Assembly (NCBI GenBank): GCA_037783415.1
Contig: JAZGTN010000008.1
Span: 310,001-374,000, forward strand
Direction: 5' to 3'
Source: Leptasterias polaris
Lineage: Eukaryota > Echinodermata > Asteroidea > Forcipulatida > Asteriidae
Length of the DNA: 64,000 bases
In this document: positions 10,050 through 21,915 of the stretch, piece by piece
Position numbering within the stretch: the first letter of the stretch is position 1
How the letters are laid out: each line of letters starts with the position of its first letter
The notes under the pieces: model-generated
Database searches by the model: none
What the model was told of the DNA's origin: nothing
The model's input: only the letters and a program-made list of their open reading frames with translations
Program-made: the position numbers and the translations under genes

Positions 10050-10882
10050 GTGAGTTTCTTTTAAGGACTTGTTTAAGATCGACGGTGGACAAAAAGAAAT
10101 ATTGTTAAAATGTTGCTTAGTTCACTCCGAGGTACAGAATAGGTCACCTCCTGGGAAAAAACTGCTAACCATAGCTGTTTCACAGAATATTTGATATTTT
10201 ACATCCATGAGTTGGAGTGTAATTAGTACTGATTATAAAAACATTACTATTATGCTACCAGTGCATCAACTTAGAAAAATCTTACCTGAGCTAAAATTAT
10301 CAAGACTCATTGATCCAAGTTGAGGCAAGCTTATTAGAGTTGAATACTTTAACAATTGTAATGATGTAAGCCGTTGTAGAGTAATACATGATTTTAATGT
10401 GACCCCCATTATCCCAGTTTTCCCACTATCACCCTTTTGAGCCATACATTTTTGAGTAGTTGTAGTAAACAAGTTTGTTAAGGGAACTGATAGAGTTGAG
10501 GGTGGATTTTACACTCTCTAATAACATGAATAATATATGAACCAAAGAAAACAGCCATGTTTTTCTTGAGACCTAGATAGAGACTGACATGTCAAGTTTT
10601 AAATCATGACCAGTTTCACTTTGTGATGTATGTGCTCCGCATAATAGAAAATCACCGTTGAAGTTTACCTACTTTTGAAACTGTTGTTAGTAGGCTGTTT
10701 TTATGCCCTGCGGTTGGGAAACCACCGAAAGTTTCCGACATGTCCTTCCATATGTGTGTGGGTGCCCTACCACATGCTAACTTATGGGTTGCTTTTAACA
10801 ATGGAACACAAGGTTTTCTTTGTTCTAGTGGTACCACAGAATTTCATCAGAAAAATCAAAATGGAGTTAATAAAACAACAAT
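10050..10882. other. No feature recognised
   Basis: AT-rich DNA. The short frames here do not carry recognisable domains. Would be intron if the exons at 9395 and 10031 are real. Confidence 0.4.
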
Positions 10883-12692
10883 CAGGGGCGGATACAGGGG
10901 GGGCGTGGGGGGCGCACGCCCCCCCTTTTGCTTGAGAAAAAAAAACACCCCAAAACACCAATGGGAAAAATGAGGGAGAGACAAAGTTAATGACATAGGC
11001 CCTAGCTATTATTTGTTTTCAAAAAAGCTACTAATAATCCGTACCTCGTACACTTTGTTTCATTTGTGGACCACTATTAATTCACTGACTGATGAGGAAT
11101 TACACGTGAATCTGTGTGTGGACATCGTGTTTTTCTCACACACTGAACATAAGCGCGAAACACCTGCACATGCCTGGCGCGGGGTCCGGGGGCGTGAAGA
11201 TCATACACCCCCGCAGCGTGAGTCGACCATGCCACCTGTGTGTATACATTGTGCAAAGAAGTTTCTGGCTGGAGGTCAGCATGCGCGCGCGCTAAATACA
11301 ATGTGACTTTTACAATACGAACTTCGGAAACTAGTATTAAGATAAAAAAAAAGTGAAGACTTAGCCCCATGAATAGGGCCAATCCACTAAGTATCCTTGG
11401 CTCTAGCACCATTGCACTCCTACTTTTGTGCCCGATTTAATTTTTAATCCGGGTTATGAAACTTACTGATCGAATGCTACTGTACTTGTAAAAAGCACCA
11501 ATGCTTAATTGTTTTTTAAAAACATCACAGATCTTTTGGGGAAATTGTTTGCTTTTCGAATCGCGAGTGTGATTTTTTTCCCCACATAAAAAATATTATT
11601 AACTTGCGCGAAAACCATTGTCAGGTTCCCTCAACAATCCACAACAGTTATACGATCAACTGCTGATATTTAATGGGGACCAGACTGATTCACTCAGCGC
11701 ACCATCAAGGTTTTGTGAAATACGTGTAATGGGGTGCGCATCTTAAGCCCGTCTGCGCAAAAGATATTATGCTCAGCGCGTTATGTAAATCAGTCTGGTC
11801 CCCATTAGATCGTATAAATGTTGTGAAATTGTTCAGGGAACCCAACTAGTATGGTTCTCGCGCAAGTTGTTAATACGTGATGTGATCAAAAAATTCACTC
11901 TCGCGACTCGAAATGCAATCAATTTTCCCCCAAAATCCGTGATGTTTAAAAAAAATGTTTAGCATTAGGGCTTTCTACAAGTAGGCCTTCAGTAGCATTC
12001 GATCGGTAAGTTTTATAAAAAATTACATCGGGCACAACAATAGGATTGCAATGGTGCTAGGCCCAATTGGCAAGGATACGAACGAAGTGGATTGGCCCTA
12101 TATGGGGCTAGTGAAGACATAGCATCGTATAATCATGGTGTCTCACTCTGTTCAGAGTCTAGTCTAGGCCTACCCTCACATTTTCGTACATTAATGTTAT
12201 TGTTGCTCGATCGCGCTGTCACTGAAGACAAGCACAACTTGTTCTTATCAGTGGTAACATATTTTGTGTCACATTCTAATCCTCAAGTATGTGAAAACTT
12301 ATAGACAAAGAGACCCTATTTGGTTAATTATATAAAAAATTGCACTATCGTTTGTCTAACCCAACAGTTTTTTCCCCCTGAATAAGTGTTAACTGTAGCC
12401 TGCATTTTGATTTTTATAACTCAGGATGGCTGATTCAAATCAATGACTCCCAACTCGAAAATAAAGTTTTAATAATGATCTTGCTAAAACAAAAGTGGTC
12501 AGATATTGCATGAGATCGCACCACAGAGCATCTAGAATCCTAACTGTTTCGGAGCATTTAAGCGGGCCCCAGAACCGGCCCATGCCGTGGGCTTCGCGTT
12601 ACGCGCTCGTAGGAGCCACAAATTGCATTCACCATTTGCTGCTTGGTAAATTTTCACGCCCCCCCGTTTGGAAAATCCTGGATCCGCCCCTG
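10883..12692. mobile_element. 1.8-kb TIR element, CAGGGGCGGATCCAGG ends
   Basis: The left end CAGGGGCGGATACAGG and right end CCTGGATCCGCCCCTG are inverted. ACAAT occurs directly outside both ends (10878-10882 and 12693-12697), a likely 5-bp target duplication. Long C/G runs follow the left TIR and precede the right one. The interior carries a long imperfect hairpin (11361-12110). Short open frames inside show no transposase motif, so the element is probably non-autonomous. A solo copy of its end is at 41465-41499. Confidence 0.7.
11361..12110. repeat. Long imperfect inverted repeat inside the 1.8-kb element
   Basis: The left arm (about 11361-11690) and right arm (about 11775-12110) are complementary in order: TAGGGCCAATCCAC, TAGCACCATTGCA, TTGTGCCCGAT, GATCGAATGCTACTG, AACATCAC, TCGCGAGTG, AACTTGCGCGA, GGTTCCCT and TGGGGACCAGACTGATT. 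The loop is about 85 bp. This may be a nested foldback element. Confidence 0.75.
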
Positions 12693-12756
12693 ACAATAGC
12701 AGGACCCCACAAACTGGATCCATAAGGGTTTGTGTGTGTGCATGTGTGCGTGCATG

Positions 12757-13480
12757 CAATCTATAACTGAAGAAGGACTCAAATTTTTACTAAAAACTTG
12801 GTGTGTTGATTGGTCTTGGGATCCCCCAGAAGCCTGTCATCATTGGACCCCTTTGGTCAAATGTCAAGGTAATGGCTAAAACCAAAGAAATGTTATCGGA
12901 GCAATAACTCAAGAAGGACTTCTCAAACCAACTCCAAACTTGGTTTGTGGGTTGGTCTTGGGATCCCTCAGACGTCTATTGATTTTTGTCTCCCTCAGGT
13001 CAAATGTAAAGGTCATTATGGCTAAAACAAAAGAAATGTTGTCTGGGCAATACCTCGAGAAGGACTTGTCATATCAACTCCAAACTGGGTTTTTTGATTG
13101 GTCTTGAGATTCCCAAAGCATATTGCTTTTGGACCATAGGCCAAATTTCAAGGTTATTTTGGCTAAAACACAAGAAATGTTGTCCAAGAGATAACTCCTT
13201 ATTGACTTGTCGTATCAACTCCAAACTTGTGTGTGGATTGGTCTAGGGATTTTCTAGAAGCCTATTGTTTTTGGACTCTTAGATAAATTGTCAAGGTCAT
13301 TATGGCTAAATCAAAGACACTTTGTTCGCTCAATAACTCTAGAGGGACTTTGCATAATATTAGAAATGATGTCTTAGTTATAACTTCAGAAGGCCTTGGC
13401 AACTCCAAACTGGTTTGTGGATTGCTCCGGGATCCAGCAGCCTATTGTTTTTGGCCCATCTAGAAACGTCAAAAGTCAAG
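12757..13480. repeat. Decayed tandem repeat, about 138 bp, some five units
   Basis: Units share AACTC.AGAAGGACTT, CAACTCCAAACT, GATTGGTCTTGGGATC, CAAGGTCATTATGGCTAAA and AAAGAAATGTTGTC. Spacing is near 138 bp from about 12757 to 13327, with later units more diverged. No conserved frame. Confidence 0.75.
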
Positions 13481-13686
13481 GAACAGACTGGCTTCCAGGG
13501 CACTTATGTTTACCAAACATGACTTTTCTTGTTTTAAAGTCACCTGGAAATAGATATTTTTTTTTTTAAATATAAGAGTATATGTATATTAACAATAAAA
13601 CAATTTTTTGAGTAATTGTTTGTCAGTATTTATATGTTAAAAAAAGAGATAAAGTTGTTTGGGGGCGACTCCGCCCATCCCTTTTT

Positions 13687-14349
13687 GTGACGTCAATCGA
13701 GGAAGACTTCGCCTTGATTGAACATCGACCCCACTCGAACTTGCCTGCATTTACGTTGTATATACACGTGCAAGTAGTGAGATTGTACGTTTCGTTTGGT
13801 TATCCAAAAGTGGTTTTTTTCTTGCATTTTTCCAGCTAAAATTGTTGCTGGATGCAGCAAAACGACTAAAGATGGGGTCAGCCAGCATTTTTTTCCTGCA
13901 GATCCCAAATATAGGCAGTTACGGGCATCGAAAGTTAGGCTAACGAGGGCAAAATGGTCCGGTCCGACGTCGTTTTCAGCGCTATGCAGCGAACACTTGG
14001 ATAGCCCGGGGATTTTTTCGTTGGTAGTAGTGTGCAAGGGAAGTTGCAGTGAAGCTTAGGTTACCAGCGAAATGTTTCTGGTGGAAAAACAATACCTCGT
14101 ATTATCCGTGTTCTCGTTATGACCATGCTCGTATCTTCCGTTTTTAAGACATAGAAACGCGCATGGGACAGTTCGGGACCTGTGAAAAACCTCGTATAAA
14201 CCGGCGTCTCGTATTAGTCGACTGTACACTGTCCTAGGATTGCATTGGGTGGTGACGTTCGAATACGAAAATGCATCATACTGATCAGGTACCCAGACGT
14301 AATGTACGGGGCCAGACTACACATTTTCTCCTGCCTCGATTGACGTCAC
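13687..14349. mobile_element. Segment bounded by GTGACGTCAATCGAGG inverted repeats
   Basis: GTGACGTCAATCGAGG at 13687-13702 is repeated in inverted orientation at 14334-14349. Between them lies a THAP-domain remnant. THAP domains are found in P-element-type transposases and host proteins derived from them, so a P-like non-autonomous derivative is a reasonable inference. True ends and a target duplication were not found. Confidence 0.45.
13826..14026 (+). pseudogene. THAP-type zinc finger remnant
   Basis: The plus-strand frame reads VAGCSKTTKDGV, HFFPADPKYRQ, KVRLTRAKWSG and LCSEHLDSPGIF. This follows the THAP pattern: GC near the start, H.FP, a mid-domain tryptophan, C-x2-H about 48 residues after the second cysteine, and a closing F. 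The first zinc cysteine, expected five residues before GC, is a lysine, and the conserved tryptophan after YRQ appears as arginine (CGG for TGG). A TTTTTCCAG acceptor-like sequence precedes the domain. THAP domains bind DNA through a C2CH zinc; with a ligand lost this copy would not fold normally. Confidence 0.65.
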
Positions 14350-14652
14350 GAACAGCGCCATGTAAAGGGGGGCCCATTTTTAAATTTGTAATTAAAAGAA
14401 AAATACAATTTTTTAACCTTAGTAAATTGTTTATTCACATTCCACTCATAAAAATGTATATATTAATGACAAAAGCTTTATTTTGAAAAAATACCACTGC
14501 CAGGTGCCTTTAATACAAAAACAAATCTGACTTCTTCATTCATAATCTCAATGTATTTTCACTCTTTGTTTTTCCGATAGAAAAACATCACTTTGTGAAA
14601 AAACTAAGATGTGCATGCAAAGCTGTTTGTGCAAACAAACACATACTAATGC

Positions 14653-14960
14653 TTAAAGGGACACGTTGCCTTAGATCGGGCGAGTTGGTCTATAAAAAGC
14701 CTGTGTAACTGTTTGTTATAAAATGCGTATGGTTAGAAAGATGTTTTAAAAGTAGAATACAATGATCCACACAAATATGCCTCGAAATTGCATGGTTTTC
14801 CTTTTACATCGTGAACTAACACAGTCGGCCATTTTGTGGAGTCAAATTTTTGACTCCACTAAATCGCCGACCGTGTTAGTTCGCAAAGTAAAAGGAAAAC
14901 CACGCAATTTCGAGACATATTTGACCAACTTGTCCGATCCAAGGCAATGTGTCCCTTTAA
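14653..14960. mobile_element. 308-bp foldback MITE, TTAA ends
   Basis: Begins TTAAAGGGACACGTTGCC and ends in GGCAATGTGTCCCTTTAA. The inverted match continues inward through GGGCGAGTTGGTC / GACCAACTTGTCC and then AAATTGCATGGTTTTCCTTT to a central GAGTCAAATTTTTGACTC. Most of the element can form one hairpin. TTAA at both ends fits piggyBac- or Kolobok-like insertion. Confidence 0.85.
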
Positions 14961-16190
14961 TGAAAATGCTAAACTTAAATACATGTAGACAGAAGTTTGG
15001 CACCATGCCAGAGGTGTGTATTTCATTGGATAAAGTGTTGAATTGTGATACAGATCATGCTTATTACTGTCTTTACGAAACTTGTGTGTGTGTGTTACAT
15101 GTAGGTCCTGAATCTTGCTGAAAATCTGAACAGAAAAGTGTAACAATAATTATTGCAAAAACCGATTTGCAAAAATTTTCTGACTTTTTATTAGTTGCTT
15201 CATGAAAATGATGACAAATTGGTTGATTAGGTATTGTCCAATAGGAGAAGACTGTCTTTTTCACCTACTGCTCCTACTACTTAAAAAAGCATCAATCTTG
15301 ACCTCCTTGGTGTTAACTTCTTTCTGAACCGCTGTAAGAACAAATTAAACTTGGACTTTTCTCAGACTACTAAAGTTAACCCATATCCCCTGACCTACAG
15401 ATTTATCTGTTGTACACGTGAATGTTCAAACACCGACCTACGGATAATCACATAGCTATTATAACGCAAAAACATTGCACCATTGATAAATGCCTGATTG
15501 CCCTTTTATATGGATGTGTAATATCCCAGCAGCCTCCACGATGTTATACTGTGTTTGTCAGCCATGTTATTTTTGCATTGGACGTTACTTTGCCAAGAAG
15601 TTTTAAGCTTTGTTGGAGGACAAACACTGGCAGTTTTTGGCAGTACTGCAAAAAAGAAATACTGATAAACATCTCGTTGTGAAAACTCTGAACATGAAGC
15701 TTAGAATAAAGGTGACTTGATGCAGATTTTGAGCAATAAAAATGTGTGAAACAGACAGTAACTGTCATGTAACTTTGTACACGTTCATATTCCCTTTATA
15801 TTTGACAGTGGCCTGTAAATAAAATGTAATGAGCCCTTGAAGTTACATCGAGGGAAAATTGTTGCTCCGGAAAGTACATTTGTTTTTGTTTTGTTGTGGT
15901 TGTCCTGTATAGAGTGTGCAGGCATGAGAATTTCCCGCTGTTCCGTGGTTTCCTCTCCAAGTTCAATGTGAATCCGGGTAACAAGTTTTGGGGGCAAGGG
16001 GAGGAGGGAGTGGTCTCTAGGGTGATGGTTTTGTTTAGGAAATTGTGGAAATGTCATTGTTAAAATACCCCAATAAAGATTTTTTAATGTTGCCCTGATT
16101 GCACTTACAATCGCGATTGTTCATTTTAGTATACAAACGTTAAAACACGCATACATGTACATATATTAGTCTGGCTCTCTCCAAGCTTTT
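14961..16190. other. No feature recognised
   Basis: Unique-looking DNA with a short (GT)n run near 15083. Overlapping frames on both strands at 14762-15264 mostly come from the foldback element and its flank. Confidence 0.45.
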
Positions 16191-17481
16191 AGCCAGGATT
16201 TGAAAATAGGGTGTCCAAATTTGACTGGATTGAAAAACAGGGCGTCCAAATTGTTGGGGTAAATTTTCAGCAAGCATGTACCACAGAACCATTATTGCAT
16301 TTACTGTGTACTCCACGTATGCTTTGGGTCTGGGCCGGTTAAAGGGTTTTAAAAAATGAAATCAGCACCGTACAGCCCTAAGAATGGTATTTCGCGCAGT
16401 GTTATTATTATTTTTAAAGTTTGGGCGGGGTCACGACTTTTTCATATTGATTTCCCCCGTACAAGAGTCGAGTTGCGGTATTCTATTTCTATAGCCCGCG
16501 AATTATAAGAAATACGGAACAATCGTTAACATTTCAATGTACATGTACTACATCATGTACATTTACAGTGTACCACTATAAAGAGGGATAGTTTGATAGT
16601 GAGATAGTTTGATAGGTACAGTGAGCATTTAAGAAGTACTGTCTTTCCCAGCATTACGGTGTGCAGTGAGCATTCTTTATTAAACCTGCATTACCCATAC
16701 TCATGGTGGGAGGTTCACACATACAAACAGACACGCACGTTTTGACTCATACACTGCGCATGTGCGATGTTCTGCAAACATTAATATGCGCTGAAAGGTT
16801 GCCGGCAGCCAGAAAAGAGCGGGAATGACGTGCCTAGACTTGGTTCCAAGTCTGTGCTCGTGGTTTTTAGTCTACCTGCATTGCCTGAAATAGCGCCCTC
16901 TTGTGGATTAACCGCCGTCTTTAACGTACGAGTTAGAGCGCGTGATAGCCAATCTGCGGGGGGATTTTGTGTGGCTGATGCAGAAAAATAACCCTTATCT
17001 CAGACTTGAAATCAAGTCTACAACACGTGTGTCTCGAGTGCTGCCGATCTATCACACACAAACCTGGCGTAGGTACACGACATGTACAACATACACAACG
17101 CTTTTGTCTGTCTACTGCGTGCGTGGCGTTTCACCGCTATAGTTTCTAATAAACTATAGCCTTTGGTTGTTCAAGCCTTCCCACTAGTCGGGGGCACTGT
17201 CTGATGTTAAATTTGATCCCTTTGTCGGTAAACAATGAATGGGCGATCAGTATATTTAAGATAAATTGGTTGTATCTTGCATAAAAATTACCTTCACTGC
17301 AGCTGGCAGGTAGTAATAGTTTTGGATTTGCGTTCGTTTTGCTTACAATTTCAGGTATTCGGATGTAATTTTTTTTTATTATGTACAAAAAACAGGGCGT
17401 CTTCAAGGGCGTCCGACAGTTTTTCGGGGCGTCCAAAAATAAAATAGGGCGTCCAAAAGACGCCCCGACGTATCGCTGGCT
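16191..17481. mobile_element. Candidate 1.3-kb element with GGGCGTCC motifs at both ends
   Basis: AGCCAGGATTTG at the left and TATCGCTGGCT at the right form short inverted ends. Just inside, AGGGTGTCCAAATTTG and AGGGCGTCCAAA (left) mirror GGGGCGTCCAAAA and AGGGCGTCCAAAAGACG (right), but in direct orientation. TTGGCTCTCTC-like sequence lies outside both ends. No clean target duplication, so the boundary call is tentative. Confidence 0.4.
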
Positions 17482-18419
17482 AATAGCTTGGCTCTCTCTA
17501 TGTTCCTTACAACAATGCGCAGGGGAGTAGTGAAATCCACAACTCAAATTTCAAGGGGTTGGATGCCTGCAGTAGAGGCTACTCTCAACCTCGTTCCGGT
17601 TATATTTAATGCAAAGTTATAACCTTGTACTCATTAAACTCATCGCTCTCGCCACACAATTTTTCTGGACAGCATGCCTTGCTCTCTACTACCCATCAGT
17701 AGCAGCGATGTGCGTCTTTTAATCGATCCTCAAATCACGAATCCATGAAAACGTTTGTTAATTACAAAGATTTGTCAAGGGCAGAAATTAGGGGATAAGA
17801 TCATCCAAAAACGCATGTTTGCGAACTTCACTTGCTTTATTTATTGATTTATTTTATTATAAACAAAATATGAAGTTTCTGACGCTTTGAAAACTGTGTA
17901 CATTAGGCCTAATACATGTGGTCTAAGGAAAAACTTGCGGGCGACCCAAATTTTTGAGTGACTCGTCCTACCGGCAAATGAAAAAAAAGTCAAGGGAAAC
18001 CCCTGGCTGAATTTTGCAACGTGAAACGTCTCACTTAAAATTTTGTAGGCCTTTTTTGAAACCCTAATAGTTAATCGCTATTTTCCAGTTTTATTTAACA
18101 TAACCCATTCTCATGCCTGTGTGTTTTTTCCAGACACTTTCTTATCAAACGGTGCTTATTTTCAACTTTTAAAAGGTCTCATTTCGGTAAGCTGCTTCAT
18201 TTTGAAGCTTATAAAACAAACTGCCTAAACATAGTACTCTATTATTTTGTTAATTTATTTTGTTAATGACCTCTCAGGAAAAAAGTATTGTATATTGCTT
18301 TGCCAAGTATTGGTATGTCTGCTTAGTAAAAGGAAATCAATGTTCAAAATAATTAGTTTAACACTGATGCTTATGCTAGCTCCTCCGTCATGATGTACAT
18401 GTAAACTGCAATTTGTATA
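17482..18419. other. No feature recognised
   Basis: No convincing repeat or gene; AT-rich. Confidence 0.45.
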
Positions 18420-18506
18420 TTTTAAATTTTGTTGTAACCCTTCCCCAGGGTAATGGGATATGTTCCTTTTGGAATAAAACAAGAAATCAAATCAAATCAA
18501 ATCAAT
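18420..18506 (+). repeat. LINE-like 3' end with (AAATC)n tail
   Basis: TTTTGTTGTAACCC, then GGGATATGTTCC, GGAATAAAACAAG and four AAATC units. A conserved 3' UTR ending in a short microsatellite is the usual form of a 5'-truncated LINE or SINE end. No coding part was found upstream. Confidence 0.4.
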
Positions 18507-18561
18507 AATAAATAACAATCTACTTTTTTTCATTACTTAAAAAAATAAAAAAATAAAAATA

Positions 18562-18651
18562 TTTAGTACTAAAATTTCTTCAAAAGTTCTAATATTAGCC
18601 TTTGTTTATACAGAAATGTTCATCAATTTATTTTTGGGTGGGGGGAGAGCT
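18562..18651. repeat. Segmental duplication, copy 1
   Basis: TTAGTACTAAAA, AAAGTTCTAATATTAGCC, TTTGTTTATACAG and TTTTTGGGTGGGGGGAGAGC also occur in the same order at 19379-19469. Confidence 0.8.
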
Positions 18652-19378
18652 CATTTCAAAAATGAAAATTTTCCATTATTAGGCCTACTGTTATTACTAA
18701 TGACTATTGATATGAATTATGAAACATCATCAATTTTTTATGAGAGAAAAAAGAATTTCCTACTCGTTCCAACAAATGTAATTTGTTGGGGTTTAATTTT
18801 TTGTAGAGCTGTAAATAAATAAATGTTTAATGTAATGCCCCTCCATTTTGTGTGTGCGCCAAATGGGCTCAGGCATTTACGACCAATTTATACACGGAAC
18901 CATTAGGTGGGTATGGATAAGAAAGTTAACATCCCAGGATGCACTTGCCCTGCTTCATCTTGTTCCAAAATTCCACCTTCCTCAGTTTCCGATGACTCCA
19001 AGCAATATTATGGTTGATACATGTGAAAGAAAACAAAAGCAAATTCAGATAAAGTGTTCTGAAACTGTCATCTTATTTCATTGTGCTGTATTCAGGAAGT
19101 AGTTCATGCATTTTAAATAGCAGTTGATTTCAAGTGAAACTGTCAAGTTTACCACATTAGTTTAAATCACACGCATTGCAAATGATTAGAAATGCTACCT
19201 TAGTGGTACAATGGCTGCATCAATATTGTAACTAGTCTTATCAAAGTCAACTTTAAGGATATGATTTGACCCCCAAAGCACATGTCTTTGATTTCAATAC
19301 AATGAAGAGATGCACAGCCATCAACCTCATCACTCTTGTGCAATGTTTTCATATCAAAAAATGATGAAGAAAATATAT

Positions 19379-19469
19379 TTAGTACTAAAAAATACTTAAA
19401 AAGTTCTAATATTAGCCTTTGTTTATACAGACATGTTTATCAACTTATTTTTGGGTGGGGGGAGAGCTG
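19379..19469. repeat. Segmental duplication, copy 2
   Basis: Near-identical to 18562-18651, about 817 bp downstream in the same orientation. Confidence 0.8.
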
Positions 19470-19592
19470 TAGGAATAGAGAACAATGTCCACTGGTATAC
19501 ACACAGCTTCTTTATTATTTCAAATCTTAATGCAGGTAAGTTGCCACTCTTGGACTATTGACTACAGTTATCATGGTCTTGTCATTCCTTCT

Positions 19593-20770
19593 GTTAGAAT
19601 GTTGACACACCACTCTTCATTCAACCTTCATCAAAGCCAATATATCTATACGTTCCTCCTCCTTGATCGGTTAGAATGTTGACACACCACTCTTCATTCA
19701 ACCTTCATCAAAGCCAATATATCTATACTTTCCTCCTCCTTGATCGGTTAGAATGTTGAGACCTTACTCTTCATTCCTCCCTCATCAAAGCCAATATATC
19801 TATACTTTCCTCCTCCTTGATCGGTTAGAATGTTGAGACCTTACTCTTCATTCCTCCCTCATCAAAGCCAATATATCTATACTGTCCTCCTCCTTGATCT
19901 GTTAGAATGTTGAGACCTTACTCTTCATTCCTCCCTCATCAAAGCCAATATATCTATACTTTCCTCCTCCTTGATCTGTTAGAATGTTGAGACCTTACTC
20001 TTCATTCCTCCCTCATCAAAGCCAATATATCTATACTTTCCTCCTTGATCTGTTAGAATGTTGAGACCTTACTCTTCATTCCTCCCTCATCAAAGCCAAT
20101 ATTTCTATACTTTCCTCCTTGATCTGTTAGAATGTTGAGACCTTACTCTTCATTCAACCTTCATCAAAGCCAATATATCTATACTTTCCTCCTCCTTGAT
20201 CGGTTAGAATGTTGAGACCTTACTCTTCATTCCTCCCTCATCAAAGCCAATATATCTATACTGTCCTCCTCCTTGATCTGTTAGAATGTTGAGACCTTAC
20301 TCTTCATTCCTCCCTCATCAAAGCCAATATTTCTATACTTTCCTCCTTGATCTGTTGGAATGTTGAGACCTTACTCTTCATTCAACCTTCATCAAAGCCA
20401 ATATATCTATACTTTCCTCCTCCTTGATCGGTTAGAATGTTGAGACCTTACTCTTCATTCCTCCCTCATCAAAGCCAATATATCTATACTGTCCTCCTCC
20501 TTGATCTGTTAGAATGTTGAGACCTTACTCTTCATTCCTCCCTCATCAAAGCCAATATTTCTATACTTTCCTCCTTGATCTGTTAGAATGTTGAGACCTT
20601 ACTCTTCATTCCTCCCTCATCAAAGCAAATATTTCTATACTTTCCTCCTTGATCTGTTAGAATATTGAGACCTTACTCTTAATTCAACCTTAACCAAAGC
20701 CAACATCTCTATACTTTCCTCCTCCACCATCTGATAGAATGATGATAAGACACTACTCTTCATTCAAACA
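19593..20770. repeat. 77-bp satellite, about 15 units, with 228-bp higher-order repeat
   Basis: Units start at GTTAGAATGTTGA (19593, 19670, 19747, 19824, 19901, 19978, 20052, 20126, 20203, 20280, 20354, 20431, 20508, 20582, 20656). Most are 77 bp; a 74-bp form lacks one CCT. From 20126 to 20353 and 20354 to 20581 the order 77-77-74, with matching variants (TCAACC, ACTGTCC, ATTTCTATAC), is repeated as a block. Edge units are diverged. Noncoding. Confidence 0.9.
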
Positions 20771-20785
20771 TCAAGGCTAGACCAC

Positions 20786-21050
20786 TACCATGGTCAAGTG
20801 GTGAGAATGCAGGACTTACAATCACAAGATTGTGGGTTCGAATCCAGCCAAGCTAACCATTGATTTCACAATGACTGGAAAAATTTTTTTAAACTAGTTA
20901 CTGAATCACAATTTATTGATTTGTAAAATGCATAATTAAAGACGTAAAACAAATGTTTGTATGAGAGAGATTGGCATCTATGTCCCTTGTCGAAGCTTTG
21001 CCCAGTTCCCTTGTTGGGAAGATCTACTAAACAAACAAACAAACAAACAG
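20786..21050 (+). mobile_element. tRNA-derived SINE, family B, (AAAC)n tail
   Basis: The head carries an A-box-like TGGTCAAGTGG and a B box GGGTTCGAATCC (about 20834-20845), the internal promoter of RNA polymerase III. The body contains TTTGTATGAGAGAGATTGGC, CCCAGTTCCCTTGTTGGGAA and ends in AAAC repeats. A minus-strand copy is at 43422-43717. Confidence 0.8.
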
Positions 21051-21915
21051 AAAACTATACCTCCCTTCTCCTTTATCTGTTAGAATGTTGGGCACTATTC
21101 TGCATTCAACCTTTACCACTATCTGTACTCCTCTATATGCCAATCCTGATCGGATTCACAGTTCAAAGACAATGAAAGTGAATAATTCTCTTAGTTATTT
21201 TAACTGTTGTTTACAAAAGAAAAATCTTGATTACAAATCATTCAAGAGGGTAACCTCTTCACAGAGAAACAGGTTTTGATTAGCACTGACTGTAGGCATT
21301 CTTTTAGAATAAATAAAACAATGAAATAAAATGAAAGTACAACAAAAACAAGTATGTTTTCCATTAACTGGCCTGCACTATGCCAGTGACATCAAATAGA
21401 TACTAATTTCAAAACAGTTGGTATCTTACAATCATTGAATAATTAAAAACATATTCCTCGTTCTAATAGACAATATTGGTAACAATGGCTATTGGTCTCT
21501 GTCATGCTAAGACTCTTGACAAGCACTTGTTTAATTTTGCTCCCAGACTTTACAAGACTTAGTACAACTTTGCCCCTGCGTTACTTCAATTTATTGCAGG
21601 CAATAACAAACAAACCTCCTTAGAATTATCTTTTTTCTATATTTATTGCATTTTCATGGTGAATTATATGACTTTGTCTTGTCAACTCATTATTCAGTCT
21701 AACTGTGATCCAGTAGCCGGCAGAAACCAGGGTGTTAAATTGATTCTCTTGATATTAGTGGTGCACAACTTATGCAATAAATGTTGCGCAAATGGACTTA
21801 AGCAGTTGCGTAAAGTTACATGAAATCGGCTGCAGGCCGGTATTGTGGCATAATAGATACCGAGTGACTCAGTTAAACGCCCTAGTTTTTGCAGTGAACT
21901 GATTTTTTCATGATA
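21051..21915. other. No feature recognised
   Basis: AT-rich unique-looking DNA; a stray GTTAGAATGTTGGGCACTA near 21080 is a distant piece of the 77-bp satellite unit. Confidence 0.5.

Noticed and set aside
11013..11412. Frames inside the 1.8-kb TIR element as transposase
   Set aside because: About 100 codons on both strands, no DDE or zinc-finger signature, and overlapping each other.
16191..17481. Clear hAT transposon
   Set aside because: The short inverted ends lack a matching 8-bp duplication; retained only as a tentative element.
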